This document shows positions 1 to 7,346 of a DNA stretch of 27,685 nt, one piece after another. The notes below the pieces were generated by a model, which saw only the letters and a program-made list of their open reading frames with translations, was not told where the DNA came from and ran no database searches. The translations under genes and the position numbers were made by a program. Source of the DNA: Alectryocaccomicrobium faecavium (GTDB lineage: Bacteria; Bacillota; Clostridia; Christensenellales; Aristaeellaceae); assembly GCA_018713425.1 (NCBI GenBank), contig DVOT01000213.1, positions 1 through 27,685 on the forward strand. The letters are read 5' to 3'. Within the stretch, counting starts at the first letter, position 1; the number at the start of each line of letters is the position of its first letter.

Positions 1-132
1 CCGGAATCCATCCGCCTGAAGTGCGCGTACCTGAAGAAAGAAGGCTTACTGGGCATCATGTACTGGGAGCATAGCTGCGATCCCTCCCGCCGCCTACTCA
101 CCGCCATGGCAGACGCCATGTTGCACGCATAA
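1..132 (+). CDS. GH18 (chitinase-like) glycoside hydrolase, C-terminal fragment
   Basis: Only the last 43 codons are present, open from base 1 and ending in TAA at 130-132. The peptide begins PESIRLKCAYLKKEGLLGIM and continues with YWEHSCDP. This matches the end of the GH18 TIM barrel, where a stretch of the type DDPESIRLK is followed by a GxMxWE strand and a short final helix. GH18 enzymes hydrolyse beta-1,4-linked GlcNAc polymers or related glycans. The catalytic DxxDxDxE motif would lie upstream of the window, so activity cannot be judged. The next gene is more than 400 bases away and has its own promoter, so this is probably the end of a transcription unit. Confidence 0.8.
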   Translation, partial: PESIRLKCAYLKKEGLLGIMYWEHSCDPSRRLLTAMADAMLHA

Positions 133-232
133 CCGTTTTCCATTTCCTGGCGTCTGTCTCCGCTGGAGCAATTGCACCGGCCTGCTTTCCGGCTGTTTTA
201 TGCGTTAAATTTTCATTACGCGCTCCAAATTT

Positions 233-261
233 TTGACAATCTTATGCGCATGTGCTATAAT
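233..261 (+). promoter_or_regulatory. strong sigma-A promoter with extended -10
   Basis: TTGACA at 233-238 and TATAAT at 256-261 are separated by exactly 17 bases. TGC directly before the -10 box makes it an extended -10. Both hexamers are perfect consensus, so this is the best promoter in the window. Transcription would start near 268. Confidence 0.85.
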
Positions 262-267
262 ATCTTA

Positions 268-367
268 GATTTTAACAGATATTGAAATTATTGCCGCCGG
301 GCAAGTGCCATCACGGTCATTCCATTAGGCTGAAAGAACGGGATGACCGGGGTGGCCTTTTCTTTTT
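268..367 (+). ncRNA. candidate ~100-nt terminated RNA (sRNA or attenuator leader)
   Basis: The consensus promoter at 233-261 is followed by a small hairpin (arms 291-295 and 300-304, loop GCCG). A terminator hairpin comes next, ending in a T-rich tract at 358-367. The predicted transcript is therefore about 100 nt, with no convincing reading frame or Shine-Dalgarno site inside it. It is either a free-standing small RNA or a terminated leader of the membrane-protein gene at 545. I could not match it to a riboswitch class I know. The end points are inferred from promoter and terminator positions only. Confidence 0.45.
307..367 (+). terminator. strong intrinsic terminator or attenuator hairpin
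   Basis: Arm 307-323 pairs with arm 340-356 over 17 positions, with one mismatch and two G-U pairs, around a 16-base loop. It is followed by CTTTTCTTTTT (357-367). It lies between a strong promoter and the gene at 545, so it could act as an attenuator as well as a simple terminator. Confidence 0.8.
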
Positions 368-544
368 GTGCAAAACCACGCTGCCATGCGCGTCAGGACG
401 ACCTGCCGTGCGTGGGCCTACAGCTCATCATAGATTGTCTTCCGCATATCTGCAAACGCGGGACGGCCTGCGTTTGAGATTTGCCCCTTTGCGGCTCAGC
501 AGCCGCGCATTATAGGTATAGTATATTGTCAGGAGGAATGCTCT
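368..544 (+). other. leader region before the membrane-protein gene
   Basis: No gene is seen here. Two small inverted repeats are visible: AAACGC...GCGTTT around 453-476 and GCGGCT/AGCCGC at 491-506. A weak promoter candidate is TTGCGG (489-494) with TATAGG (511-516), spacer 16. If the terminator at 307-367 is fully efficient, this weaker promoter would be needed to express the next gene. The Shine-Dalgarno site AGGAGG is at 531-536. Confidence 0.35.
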
Positions 545-1219
545 ATGTTGATCTTATTGGGCACCACGCTTACGACCAGTTTTTTGGATTGCCTCAATCC
601 TTCCGCCATTGCGCAGCAAATGCTTTTGCAAGCCATGGTGAAAAACAAGCGCCATATTTGGTTTTTTATTCTGGGTATCGCCTTGGCCAATCTCTTTCTG
701 GGCTTGGCCATCTATTATGGCATCGCCGCATGGGCCGCGCTCCTGCTTTCCCAAGCGGTGGCCGCGCATCCGTTATTCGTCCACGGAGCCGAGCTGCTTA
801 TTGGTCTTCTGTGCGTATTTTTTGGCGTTCATCTGCTCCGCAAAACACGGCGCTACAATGCATGCGCGTCCGGCGAGGCAAAATCCCCTTCCAGCCTTGC
901 TCCGCTTTCCCTGTTCGCACTGGGCGCGGCCTTTTGCGCCGTAGAATTGACCAGCGCGCTGCCGTATTTCGGCTTCCTCGCGCTTTTGGCGAGCTACAAT
1001 TTGCATTTTGCGCCGGTGCTTTGCTTTATGCTCTTATACAATTTTGTCTATATTTTTCCGCTAGTGCTGCTATACTTGGGGTACAACCGGCTCAAAGGTA
1101 CCGTTCTCATTCAAAAGTTAGAACGCGCGCTGAGCAGAATCTCGGCTTATATCGTTCCCGCCGTCATCTGCCTTGTCAGCGTGCTTCTGATAGCGCATGG
1201 CGCTATAGCGCTCTTATAA
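545..1219 (+). CDS. polytopic membrane protein, CcdA/LysE-superfamily-like
   Basis: A 224-residue, very hydrophobic protein with about six predicted membrane helices in two groups. The groups are separated by a polar loop around residues 100-118. The first helix carries DCLNPSAIAQQ (about residues 15-25), the kind of helix-breaking N-P motif seen in CcdA/DsbD transmembrane domains and in relatives of the LysE/GAP exporter group. CcdA-type proteins move reducing equivalents through paired cysteines, but cysteines are not arranged in the usual CcdA way here, so a transporter role is equally possible and the substrate is unknown. The start is well supported by AGGAGG eight bases upstream. The gene ends one base before the convergent AraC-type gene. 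The upstream terminator suggests attenuation, which is an inference. Confidence 0.7.
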   Translation: MLILLGTTLTTSFLDCLNPSAIAQQMLLQAMVKNKRHIWFFILGIALANLFLGLAIYYGIAAWAALLLSQAVAAHPLFVHGAELLIGLLCVFFGVHLLRKTRRYNACASGEAKSPSSLAPLSLFALGAAFCAVELTSALPYFGFLALLASYNLHFAPVLCFMLLYNFVYIFPLVLLYLGYNRLKGTVLIQKLERALSRISAYIVPAVICLVSVLLIAHGAIALL

Positions 1220-1220
1220 A

Positions 1221-2003
1221 CTACAGCATATCTCCATGCCGCCGGGCGTACTTGCCCGGCGTTTCTCCCGTCGCCTGCCGGAACTGGCGGATGAAGTGAT
1301 ATACGTTGGAATACCCCACGCGTTCCGCGGTTTCCGCCACGGAAAGCCCCTGCGCCAGCAAAATCTTCGCCCGCTCCACGCGGGCAAGGATGCAATCGCG
1401 CCCCGGCGAAACGCCAAACGCCGCGCGATAGGCCGCAAAAAGCCATGAGGGGCTGGCGTTGACCCGCGCGGCCATTTCTTTCACGTTCCAATGCGCTTGC
1501 GGGCTGGCGATCATTTCCATGCGCAAGCGTTTGAGCCGCTCCAGGCTTTGCGCGTCCACCCGCGGGGCGGGCGACTTTTGCCGGACGCCGCGCGCAATCA
1601 GGATGAAAAGCTCCACAAGGCGCGCCTCCACGCACGCCTCCCAATGGGGCGCGCGGGTCAGCGTTTCCATTTCCAGCGCTTCCACGCGCGCGGTGATTTC
1701 CGCGCCATTTTGCGGATAATACAGCGCGTTGGCCGCCAGGCCAAATTCCGCCGCGCGCTCCACCGCGTCCGGCGAAAGGTGCATCCAATTGTGCACCAGC
1801 GGCCCTCTGGCGCAAAACGCGTGCGGCGCGCCTGGCGCAAACAGCACCAACGCGCCAGGCGCGATTTCTCCTCGCACGCCTTCCATTTCCAAAAACACCG
1901 GCGTGATAAAATGCAATAGAACCGCATCCTGCGCGCCGGAAGGGCGCGCAAGGCGGAACTGCGCGCTTTCCGGCCACAAGTGCCGGATAGAATGAATCTG
2001 CAT
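1221..2003 (-). CDS. AraC-family transcriptional regulator
   Basis: A 260-residue protein. The N-terminal part (about residues 1-140) looks like a cupin-type sensor domain, with a short beta-rich stretch and PGALVLFAPGAPHAF typical of AraC ligand-binding domains. The C-terminal 100 residues hold two helix-turn-helix motifs: WNVKEMAARVNASPSWLFAA, then VAETAERVGYSNVYHFIRQF followed by GETPGKYAR, the standard AraC signature. ATG at 2001-2003 is preceded on the minus strand by GAGGGGG. The gene is divergent from the GH2 gene (122 bases between the best-supported start codons or slightly more), so it most likely controls that gene in response to a sugar. The sugar cannot be read from the sequence. 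Confidence 0.9.
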   Translation of the reverse strand: MQIHSIRHLWPESAQFRLARPSGAQDAVLLHFITPVFLEMEGVRGEIAPGALVLFAPGAPHAFCARGPLVHNWMHLSPDAVERAAEFGLAANALYYPQNGAEITARVEALEMETLTRAPHWEACVEARLVELFILIARGVRQKSPAPRVDAQSLERLKRLRMEMIASPQAHWNVKEMAARVNASPSWLFAAYRAAFGVSPGRDCILARVERAKILLAQGLSVAETAERVGYSNVYHFIRQFRQATGETPGKYARRHGDML

Positions 2004-2023
2004 AGGTTTTCCCCCTCGCGTAT

Positions 2024-2052
2024 ATTGTACCGCGCGTTGGAGGATATGTCAA
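2024..2052 (-). promoter_or_regulatory. promoter of the AraC-family gene
   Basis: On the minus strand, TTGACA (2052-2047) and TACAAT (2029-2024) are separated by 17 bases, about 25 bases upstream of the AraC start codon. The perfect -35 and near-perfect -10 suggest robust expression unless repressed. Confidence 0.75.
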
Positions 2053-2072
2053 TTATTCTGCACGATTCGTCC

Positions 2073-2101
2073 TTGCGGACAAAGCCCAAAAGCGATATGA
2101 T
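2073..2101 (+). promoter_or_regulatory. promoter of the GH2 gene
   Basis: TTGCGG (2073-2078) and TATGAT (2096-2101) are spaced by 17 bases, just upstream of the GH2 gene. The weaker -35 fits a promoter that needs an activator such as the divergent AraC-type protein. The activator site would be expected in 2053-2072, but no clear repeat pair was found. Confidence 0.6.
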
Positions 2102-2134
2102 AAAACTAGAATTCCGCAAGAAAGGATGACCCCT

Positions 2135-3793
2135 ATGCAGACAATTCCCCGGCCAGAATACCCGCGCCCGCAAATGGTGCGCGAAAATTGGCGCAATTTG
2201 AACGGCGAATGGCAATTTTGCCTGGATCAAGGCCAGAGCGGACGCGAGCGCGGCCTGCACGAAGCGGCTTCCCTGCCCGGCAGCATCCTCGTTCCCTTTT
2301 GCCCGGAGAGCAAGCTTTCCGGCATCGGCCACACGGACTTCATCTCCTGTGTGTGGTACAAGCGCAACCTGACCCTGCCCGCGGATTGGACGAAGCCTGG
2401 CCGCAAAACCCTGCTGCACATCGGCGCGTGCGATTACGCCACGCAGGTCTGGGTAAATGGTCAATCCGTAGGCACGCACACGGGCGGCTATATTTCCTTC
2501 TCCTTCGACATCACCGCCGCCCTGAAGCCCGGCGAAAACCAAATTACCATCTGCGCCACGGACACGCTGCGCACACAGGAACAGCCCTCCGGCAAGCAGA
2601 GCCCCGCCTTCCATTCCTTCGGCTGCTTCTATACGCGCACCACGGGCATCTGGCAGACCGTTTGGCTGGAAAACGTGCCAGAAGCCTACATCGCCAGGCT
2701 CAAGTATACGCCGGACATTGAAAGCGGCACGCTCTTCATCGAAGCCGTATGCGAAAACGCGCACGGCCTCGCGCTGCGCGCCCAGGCGCGCTTTCAGGGC
2801 GAGGCCATGGGCGAAGCGCAAGCCACCGTCTCCGGACGCACGGCGCGCATGGCGCTAAAGCTGCAGTCGACCCACCTGTGGTCAACCGAAACGCCTGCTC
2901 TATACGATCTCACCCTCACCCTGGGCGAGGACGCGGTGGAGAGCTATTTCGGCATGCGCTCCATCGCTTTCGCTGGCGGCAAGCTGTTGCTCAACGGCAA
3001 ACCCGTGTTCCAGCGGCTGGTACTAGACCAGGGCTTCTATCCCGACGGCATCTACACTGCGCCCAGCGACGCGGCGCTAGAGGGCGATATCCGCCTTTCT
3101 ATGGACATGGGCTTCAACGGCGCGCGCCTGCACGAAAAGATCTTTGAAGAGCGCTTCCTCTACCATTGCGACCGGCTGGGATACCTCGTATGGGGCGAAC
3201 AGGCCAACTGGGGGCTGGACATCGCGCGCCCTGAAGCGTGGCGCAATTTCCTGCCCGAATGGTTGGAAGAACTCGAGCGCGATTGCAACCACCCCGCGCT
3301 GGTCGGCTGGTGCCCGCTCAATGAAACCCAGAAGGATCAAGACAGCGAATTCGTGCGCTTCCTGGTAAACCTCACCCGCGCTTTCGATCCCACGCGGCCG
3401 GTGCTGGATTCCTCCGGCTGGACGCATGTGGACGGCCTGTGCGAGTTGACCGATTGCCACAACTATGAGCAAGATCCCGAAAAATTCGCCGCCCAGCTCG
3501 ACGCGAACGGCTACCCCATGTTCGTAAGCGAATTCGGCGGCATCCGCTGGAGCGACGACGCCAGCGGATGGGGCTATGGCCAGGGGCCGAAGAGTGAGGC
3601 CGAATTCCTGGCGCGCTATGAAGGCCTGGTGAAAGCGCTGCTCTCGCGTCCCGGCGTATACGCCTTCTGCTATACCCAGCTCACCGACGTGGAACAAGAG
3701 CAAAACGGCCTGTATACCTACGAGCGCAAGCCAAAATTCGACCCGGCCATCATCCGCAAAATCAACACGGCACGCGCTGCCATCGAAGAATAA
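2135..3793 (+). CDS. glycoside hydrolase family 2 enzyme
   Basis: A 552-residue GH2-type enzyme with the usual order of domains: N-terminal jelly-roll sugar-binding domain (about residues 15-170), an immunoglobulin-like domain (about 175-265) and a catalytic TIM barrel to the end. The predicted acid/base is the Glu of the CPLNETQ segment (about residue 397) and the nucleophile is the Glu of FVSEFGG (about residue 466), the two GH2 hallmarks. GH2 enzymes remove beta-linked galactose, glucuronate, mannose or related sugars; the exact specificity cannot be read. No signal peptide is visible, so it acts on imported oligosaccharides. ATG at 2135 is preferred over the in-frame ATG at 2126 because AAAGG lies a normal distance from 2135 but directly abuts 2126. 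At 552 residues it is short for the family. Confidence 0.9.
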   Translation: MQTIPRPEYPRPQMVRENWRNLNGEWQFCLDQGQSGRERGLHEAASLPGSILVPFCPESKLSGIGHTDFISCVWYKRNLTLPADWTKPGRKTLLHIGACDYATQVWVNGQSVGTHTGGYISFSFDITAALKPGENQITICATDTLRTQEQPSGKQSPAFHSFGCFYTRTTGIWQTVWLENVPEAYIARLKYTPDIESGTLFIEAVCENAHGLALRAQARFQGEAMGEAQATVSGRTARMALKLQSTHLWSTETPALYDLTLTLGEDAVESYFGMRSIAFAGGKLLLNGKPVFQRLVLDQGFYPDGIYTAPSDAALEGDIRLSMDMGFNGARLHEKIFEERFLYHCDRLGYLVWGEQANWGLDIARPEAWRNFLPEWLEELERDCNHPALVGWCPLNETQKDQDSEFVRFLVNLTRAFDPTRPVLDSSGWTHVDGLCELTDCHNYEQDPEKFAAQLDANGYPMFVSEFGGIRWSDDASGWGYGQGPKSEAEFLARYEGLVKALLSRPGVYAFCYTQLTDVEQEQNGLYTYERKPKFDPAIIRKINTARAAIEE

Positions 3794-3800
3794 CATGCTA

Positions 3801-3845
3801 TGCCCCGTCCAGAAGCGATATAGCTTTCCGGACGGGGCACGTTCT
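3801..3845 (+). terminator. terminator after the GH2 gene
   Basis: TGCCCCGTCC (3801-3810) pairs perfectly with GGACGGGGCA (3830-3839), forming a 10-bp stem followed by a weak T-containing tail (CGTTCTT). It lies immediately downstream of the GH2 stop codon. Confidence 0.7.
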
Positions 3846-4009
3846 TATAATCCGAAAATGGGCTGCGAAATAACAAATTCGGTTCTGGGCAAATCGCTGC
3901 ATTTGTGCAAAATACAAGGGGAAATAAAGAAAGGCCATGTCACAAAAAGCGACCAACCACTCAATGTTCTGAACAGCCGCAGTTAGGGGCGCGGATAAAA
4001 TCGCGCTTC

Positions 4010-4423
4010 TTATGCCTTTTTGCGGAAGGAATGCTTGCACTGCCCGCAATTCACCGTCACTTCACCCACGCCGCGAGGCAGGCGCAGGCGGGCATGACAA
4101 TTGGGGCAGCGGAAATAGCGGTATTTTTTGCGATTTTTTAACCGGGTAAGCGCCTGATTCACGCTAGTGCGCAGCTTGCGCGTGGCAGCCAAGTAGCGCG
4201 CATTTTCCTGCGCGCGCTTTTCGCCATTGCGCGAATACATGCGAAAAATGGCCCAAATGTAAAGCGCCATGGCCAGCAAAGAAAACAAGCCAATGCGCGT
4301 GAACACCGCGAGCAAAAACAGCACCAGGCCCGCGATGATGATTCCCTGTGAAAGCGCGTCCGCGCCATACCGCCCGGCCATGAAGCGCCGGAAACCCTCT
4401 TTGAATTTTTGCCAGAAGGACAT
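4010..4423 (-). CDS. small membrane protein with C-terminal zinc ribbon
   Basis: A 137-residue protein: a basic amphipathic N-terminus, two adjacent hydrophobic segments (about residues 28-60), a basic stretch, and a C-terminal CPNC...CGQC pair that should bind one zinc ion. The zinc domain is probably cytoplasmic, but its target is unknown. ATG at 4423-4421 is chosen over an in-frame GTG at 4432, because that GTG falls inside the Shine-Dalgarno-like AGAGGTGG. The gene follows ftsZ on the same strand beyond a terminator, so it is probably a separate unit. Similar small TM-plus-zinc-ribbon proteins of unknown function occur in Clostridia; the precise family was not recognised. Confidence 0.75.
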   Translation of the reverse strand: MSFWQKFKEGFRRFMAGRYGADALSQGIIIAGLVLFLLAVFTRIGLFSLLAMALYIWAIFRMYSRNGEKRAQENARYLAATRKLRTSVNQALTRLKNRKKYRYFRCPNCHARLRLPRGVGEVTVNCGQCKHSFRKKA

Positions 4424-4434
4424 GCTAACCACCT

Positions 4435-4462
4435 CTTATATAGGATACCCGATAAATGTCAA
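4435..4462 (-). promoter_or_regulatory. possible promoter of the zinc-ribbon membrane gene
   Basis: On the minus strand, TTGACA (4462-4457) and TATAAG (4440-4435) are separated by 16 bases. The predicted transcription start would lie only a few bases before the ATG at 4423, downstream of most of the Shine-Dalgarno-like sequence. The mRNA would then be nearly leaderless, or the real promoter lies elsewhere. Confidence 0.4.
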
Positions 4463-4516
4463 CCCAATATGAAGTAAAGCGCTGTTTCTTGTGACAATTT
4501 CACGGATTTGCGCGCA

Positions 4517-4552
4517 CAAAAGACCCTGGCTGGGCGTAAGCTCGGCCAGGGC
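4517..4552 (-). terminator. intrinsic terminator after ftsZ
   Basis: On the minus strand a 7-bp GC stem (CCCTGGC/GCCAGGG, arms 4545-4551 and 4524-4530) is followed by TCTTTT (4522-4517). It is placed a short distance downstream of the ftsZ stop and closes the dcw transcription unit. Confidence 0.75.
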
Positions 4553-4567
4553 CTTTTAAGGCGCACG

Positions 4568-5938
4568 TTATTCGTCGTCCCTGCGCTTGAGGAAGCTAGG
4601 CACATCCGGCGTGAAACCGCGGCGCGGCTGCGCGCGATCCTCGCCGTACCCATCATCCTGATACACGCGCTCGTTGCGGCGCGGGGGCTGATAATTGTCG
4701 CGATCGTCGTAATGGAAACGACCCGGCTGCGGCTCGCGGGAATAGCCGCCATCGCGATAGGAAGGCTGCTCATCGCGATAGCCATAGCCATCGCGCGAGG
4801 CGGGCCTGCGGTTAAAGATCGGCGGCACCTGCACGCCGCTCTGTGGCTGTGCATCGTAATAGCGATCCCGCGTATCGCGCGTCGTTTCGCGCGGACGCTC
4901 TTCCTGCGCGGGTTGCTGCGCCTTAGGCGGTTCGGGCGCCGGTTCGGCAGCCACCGGTTGGGGCGCTTCCGCCGTGGGGAAGGGCTCTTTTTCGAAGCCC
5001 GTGGCGATCACCGTGATGCGCACTTCGTCTTCCAAAGTTTCATCCGTGCCCGCGCCAAAGATGATGTTCGCCTCCGGATCGGCGGAATCGGTAATGCGCT
5101 GCGCGGCCTCGTTGATTTCCATGATGGACATATCGCTGCCGCCGGTGATGTTGATCAGCACAGCGCGCGCGCCATCGATGGAAGTTTCCAGCATGGGGCT
5201 GGAAATGGCCTGGTTGGCCGCATCGAGCATGCGGTTTTCGCCCTTGCCCACGCCGATGCCCATGTGCGCCAATCCGCGCGACTGCATCACGGCGCGCACA
5301 TCGGCAAAGTCCAGATTGATCAGCGCCGGCAGCGCAATCAAATCCGAAATACCCTGGATGCCTTGGCGGAGCGTATCGTCGGCAATGCGGAAGGCCTCCG
5401 TCATGGTGGTAGCCTTGGTGACCACCTGGAGCAAGCGGTCGTTGGGCACGACCACCAGCGTATCCACATTGATCTTTAGCTGCTCAATGCCGTTTTCCGC
5501 ATTCTGCATGCGCTTTTTGCCCTCGAACAAGAAAGGCTTGGAAACAACGCCGATGGTGAGGATGCCCATATCGCGGGCGATTTCCGCGATCACAGGAGCC
5601 GCGCCCGTGCCCGTGCCGCCGCCCATGCCGCAGGTGACAAACACGAGATCCGAGCCCTTGAGCGCCTGAGCGATCTCCTCGTGGCTTTCCTCCGCCGCAT
5701 GCCGGCCGATTTCCGGATTCGCGCCCGCGCCCAACCCCTTGGTCAGCTTTTCGCCAATCTGGATCTTGGTGGGCGCTTTGGAGAGCTGCAGCGCCTGCTT
5801 GTCCGTGTTGATCGCGATGAAATCCACGCCTTTGAGGCCCGCCTCCATCATGCGATTGACCGCGTTCGTTCCCGCGCCGCCCACGCCAACAACTTTTATC
5901 GACGCGAAATTACTCATTTCCACTTCAAACTCGAGCAC
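4568..5938 (-). CDS. ftsZ: cell division GTPase FtsZ
   Basis: A 456-residue tubulin homologue that polymerises into the Z-ring at mid-cell. The nucleotide-binding signature GGGTGTGA is at residues 107-114 and the catalytic T7 loop NLDFAD at 208-213. The GTPase core ends near residue 318. A long disordered linker follows: Pro/Ala/Glu-rich first, then rich in Arg, Asp and Tyr. The conserved C-terminal peptide DVPSFLKRR binds FtsA and other partners. The start is GTG at 5938-5936, with GAGGAGG seven bases upstream; an internal ATG 21 bases later has no such site. It is the last gene of the cluster, 39 bases after ftsA, with a terminator downstream. Confidence 0.98.
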   Translation of the reverse strand: MLEFEVEMSNFASIKVVGVGGAGTNAVNRMMEAGLKGVDFIAINTDKQALQLSKAPTKIQIGEKLTKGLGAGANPEIGRHAAEESHEEIAQALKGSDLVFVTCGMGGGTGTGAAPVIAEIARDMGILTIGVVSKPFLFEGKKRMQNAENGIEQLKINVDTLVVVPNDRLLQVVTKATTMTEAFRIADDTLRQGIQGISDLIALPALINLDFADVRAVMQSRGLAHMGIGVGKGENRMLDAANQAISSPMLETSIDGARAVLINITGGSDMSIMEINEAAQRITDSADPEANIIFGAGTDETLEDEVRITVIATGFEKEPFPTAEAPQPVAAEPAPEPPKAQQPAQEERPRETTRDTRDRYYDAQPQSGVQVPPIFNRRPASRDGYGYRDEQPSYRDGGYSREPQPGRFHYDDRDNYQPPRRNERVYQDDGYGEDRAQPRRGFTPDVPSFLKRRDDE

Positions 5939-5977
5939 AGGTCATCCTCCTCGTCTATGAATCGTCTCGTTCGTAAC

Positions 5978-7186
5978 TTATTTTTTCGCGAACATGCCCT
6001 TCAATCCGCCCTTAAGCCTGCCAGGCAGGCTTTCATCCTGCGGGGTGCGCTGCTCGATAGAATCAAACACCAGATCGACCAGCCCGAGAATGCTCGTGTA
6101 ATTGGGTGTATTTAGCTTGACCGCCTTGGAGGCCGGTGAGCGCACGGGCCGCCCCAGCTTGTTGGCCAGGTATTCGCGTCCGCCGTTCATCATGGCAATC
6201 CCGCCGCCAGTGAGGTAAATCTGCGACCGCGGCCCGGTATGCGCCGAGGCTTCCCGCACGGTTTTTTCGATGAGCGCACACTGCTCGTTGAGCGAGCGCT
6301 CAATTGCCTCGCGCGCGGCATTGCGAGGGATTTCGATGCGGCTGCCATATTCGTCCGCCAGTACAATGGTGGACTTGGGCGCGTCCAGCGGATCCGGCAT
6401 CAGTTGATAGGTGCGCTTGATGTGCTCCGCATCGCGCATATCCAGCTGCAAATCGTAGGCGATGTCCGCGGTGATGTTCCCCCCGCCCAGCGGAAGCACC
6501 GCATGGTATACGGCGGCATCCCCCTCTGCGACGGTGATTTCCGTGTTGAGATAGCCCGCGTCGATCAAAATACACGAACGGTCGCGCTCTTCCAGCGGCA
6601 GCATCAGCAGCGTTTGCCCCAGCACGGGCGCCATGAAGCCCATCACCGTGATGCCCAGCATGCTCAGCAATTCGCAAATATCCTCCATAAAGGCCGGGTC
6701 GGCCAAAATAAAGGAAACCGACGCGCGCAAGCGCTTGCCACGAACGCCGAGAATGGACATTGTGTGCTTGCCGCCGTCCACAGAAAACCATGCTGGCGAG
6801 CGATGAATGACCGTCGCCTGTACGTCAGCCAGGCGCAACTTATCCGCCGCCGCGTCCTGCACGGCGTTGATCTGATCGTCCCCCACCCGCTCATCCGCGG
6901 AATTGATCGCAACTTCCGCTTCCGCCACACGGATCTGGATATATTCGCACGGCACACCCACATACACCGAATGAATGCGCGTTTTCGCCTCCAACTCCGC
7001 GGCGTTGATGGAATTGCGCACGGCTTCCGCCAGCAAATCCGGGCGGTTCCAAACGCCGCCCTTGTATCCATCGTAATACACCGTGCCCGAACCGATGATT
7101 TCGCACCGGGCAAACCCGCCGCTCTCCGCGAAGACGGTGACGACTTTGGAAGTGCCGAACTCTATGGCTGCAGCTTGTGTTTTCAT
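5978..7186 (-). CDS. ftsA: cell division protein FtsA (divergent)
   Basis: A 402-residue actin-fold protein that tethers FtsZ to the membrane. The SHS2 (1C) region lies at about residues 80-165, followed by the second actin-like half. The C-terminus is a basic amphipathic helix (GRLKGGLKGMFAKK), as expected for the membrane anchor. Position next to ftsZ and after ftsQ supports the call. Two nucleotide-contact motifs are unusual. Phosphate-1 reads AIEFGTSKV instead of the usual LDIGTSK, and phosphate-2 reads LIDAGYLNTEI instead of a DIGGGTTD type. The adenosine motif LTGGGIAMMNGG looks normal. ATG at 7186 follows GATGGAGG. A promoter lies directly upstream (7255-7282). Confidence 0.92.
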   Translation of the reverse strand: MKTQAAAIEFGTSKVVTVFAESGGFARCEIIGSGTVYYDGYKGGVWNRPDLLAEAVRNSINAAELEAKTRIHSVYVGVPCEYIQIRVAEAEVAINSADERVGDDQINAVQDAAADKLRLADVQATVIHRSPAWFSVDGGKHTMSILGVRGKRLRASVSFILADPAFMEDICELLSMLGITVMGFMAPVLGQTLLMLPLEERDRSCILIDAGYLNTEITVAEGDAAVYHAVLPLGGGNITADIAYDLQLDMRDAEHIKRTYQLMPDPLDAPKSTIVLADEYGSRIEIPRNAAREAIERSLNEQCALIEKTVREASAHTGPRSQIYLTGGGIAMMNGGREYLANKLGRPVRSPASKAVKLNTPNYTSILGLVDLVFDSIEQRTPQDESLPGRLKGGLKGMFAKK

Positions 7187-7254
7187 TTGCCTCCATCGCC
7201 TGCCTTATCATGGGCGCGCGGCCCAAGCACAGCCACGTACCCATAGTATCTTAT

Positions 7255-7282
7255 ATTATACACAATTTCCCGCCTTTTGCAA
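7255..7282 (-). promoter_or_regulatory. internal promoter for ftsA-ftsZ
   Basis: In the 160-base gap between ftsQ and ftsA, the minus strand carries TTGCAA (7282-7277) and TATAAT (7260-7255), spaced by 16 bases (17 if the -35 is read as TTTGCA). A separate ftsAZ promoter is common in bacteria and would allow higher FtsZ expression than the upstream wall genes. Confidence 0.7.
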
Positions 7283-7346
7283 AGGGGGTACAGTGTACGT
7301 ATGACGAAGTTTTTTATAAGTTTTCCAACTTTTTTCGTCCGTTGCG

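Noticed and set aside
291..304. CCGCCGGGCAA segment resembling the 3' part of a ZTP riboswitch
   Set aside because: The conserved 5' half of that riboswitch would have to lie upstream, within or before the promoter, and is not seen. The segment is better explained as a small hairpin.
282..515. Small open frame after the strong promoter at 233
   Set aside because: There is no Shine-Dalgarno site, it runs through the terminator hairpin, and its composition is not protein-like.
1217..1223. Convergent stop codons one base apart without a terminator between the membrane-protein and AraC genes
   Set aside because: It is unusual but not informative alone. Compact convergent pairs are common and no overlapping structure was found.
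1658..2821. Minus-strand open frame of 387 codons across the AraC-GH2 intergenic region, and another at 1147-2052
   Set aside because: They run through the AraC and GH2 genes in other frames and cross both promoters. The known families in the other frames explain the coding signal.
3795..3986. Open frame of 63 codons after the GH2 gene
   Set aside because: It starts inside the GH2 terminator hairpin, lacks a ribosome-binding site and shows no recognisable features. The interval 3846-4009 appears non-coding.
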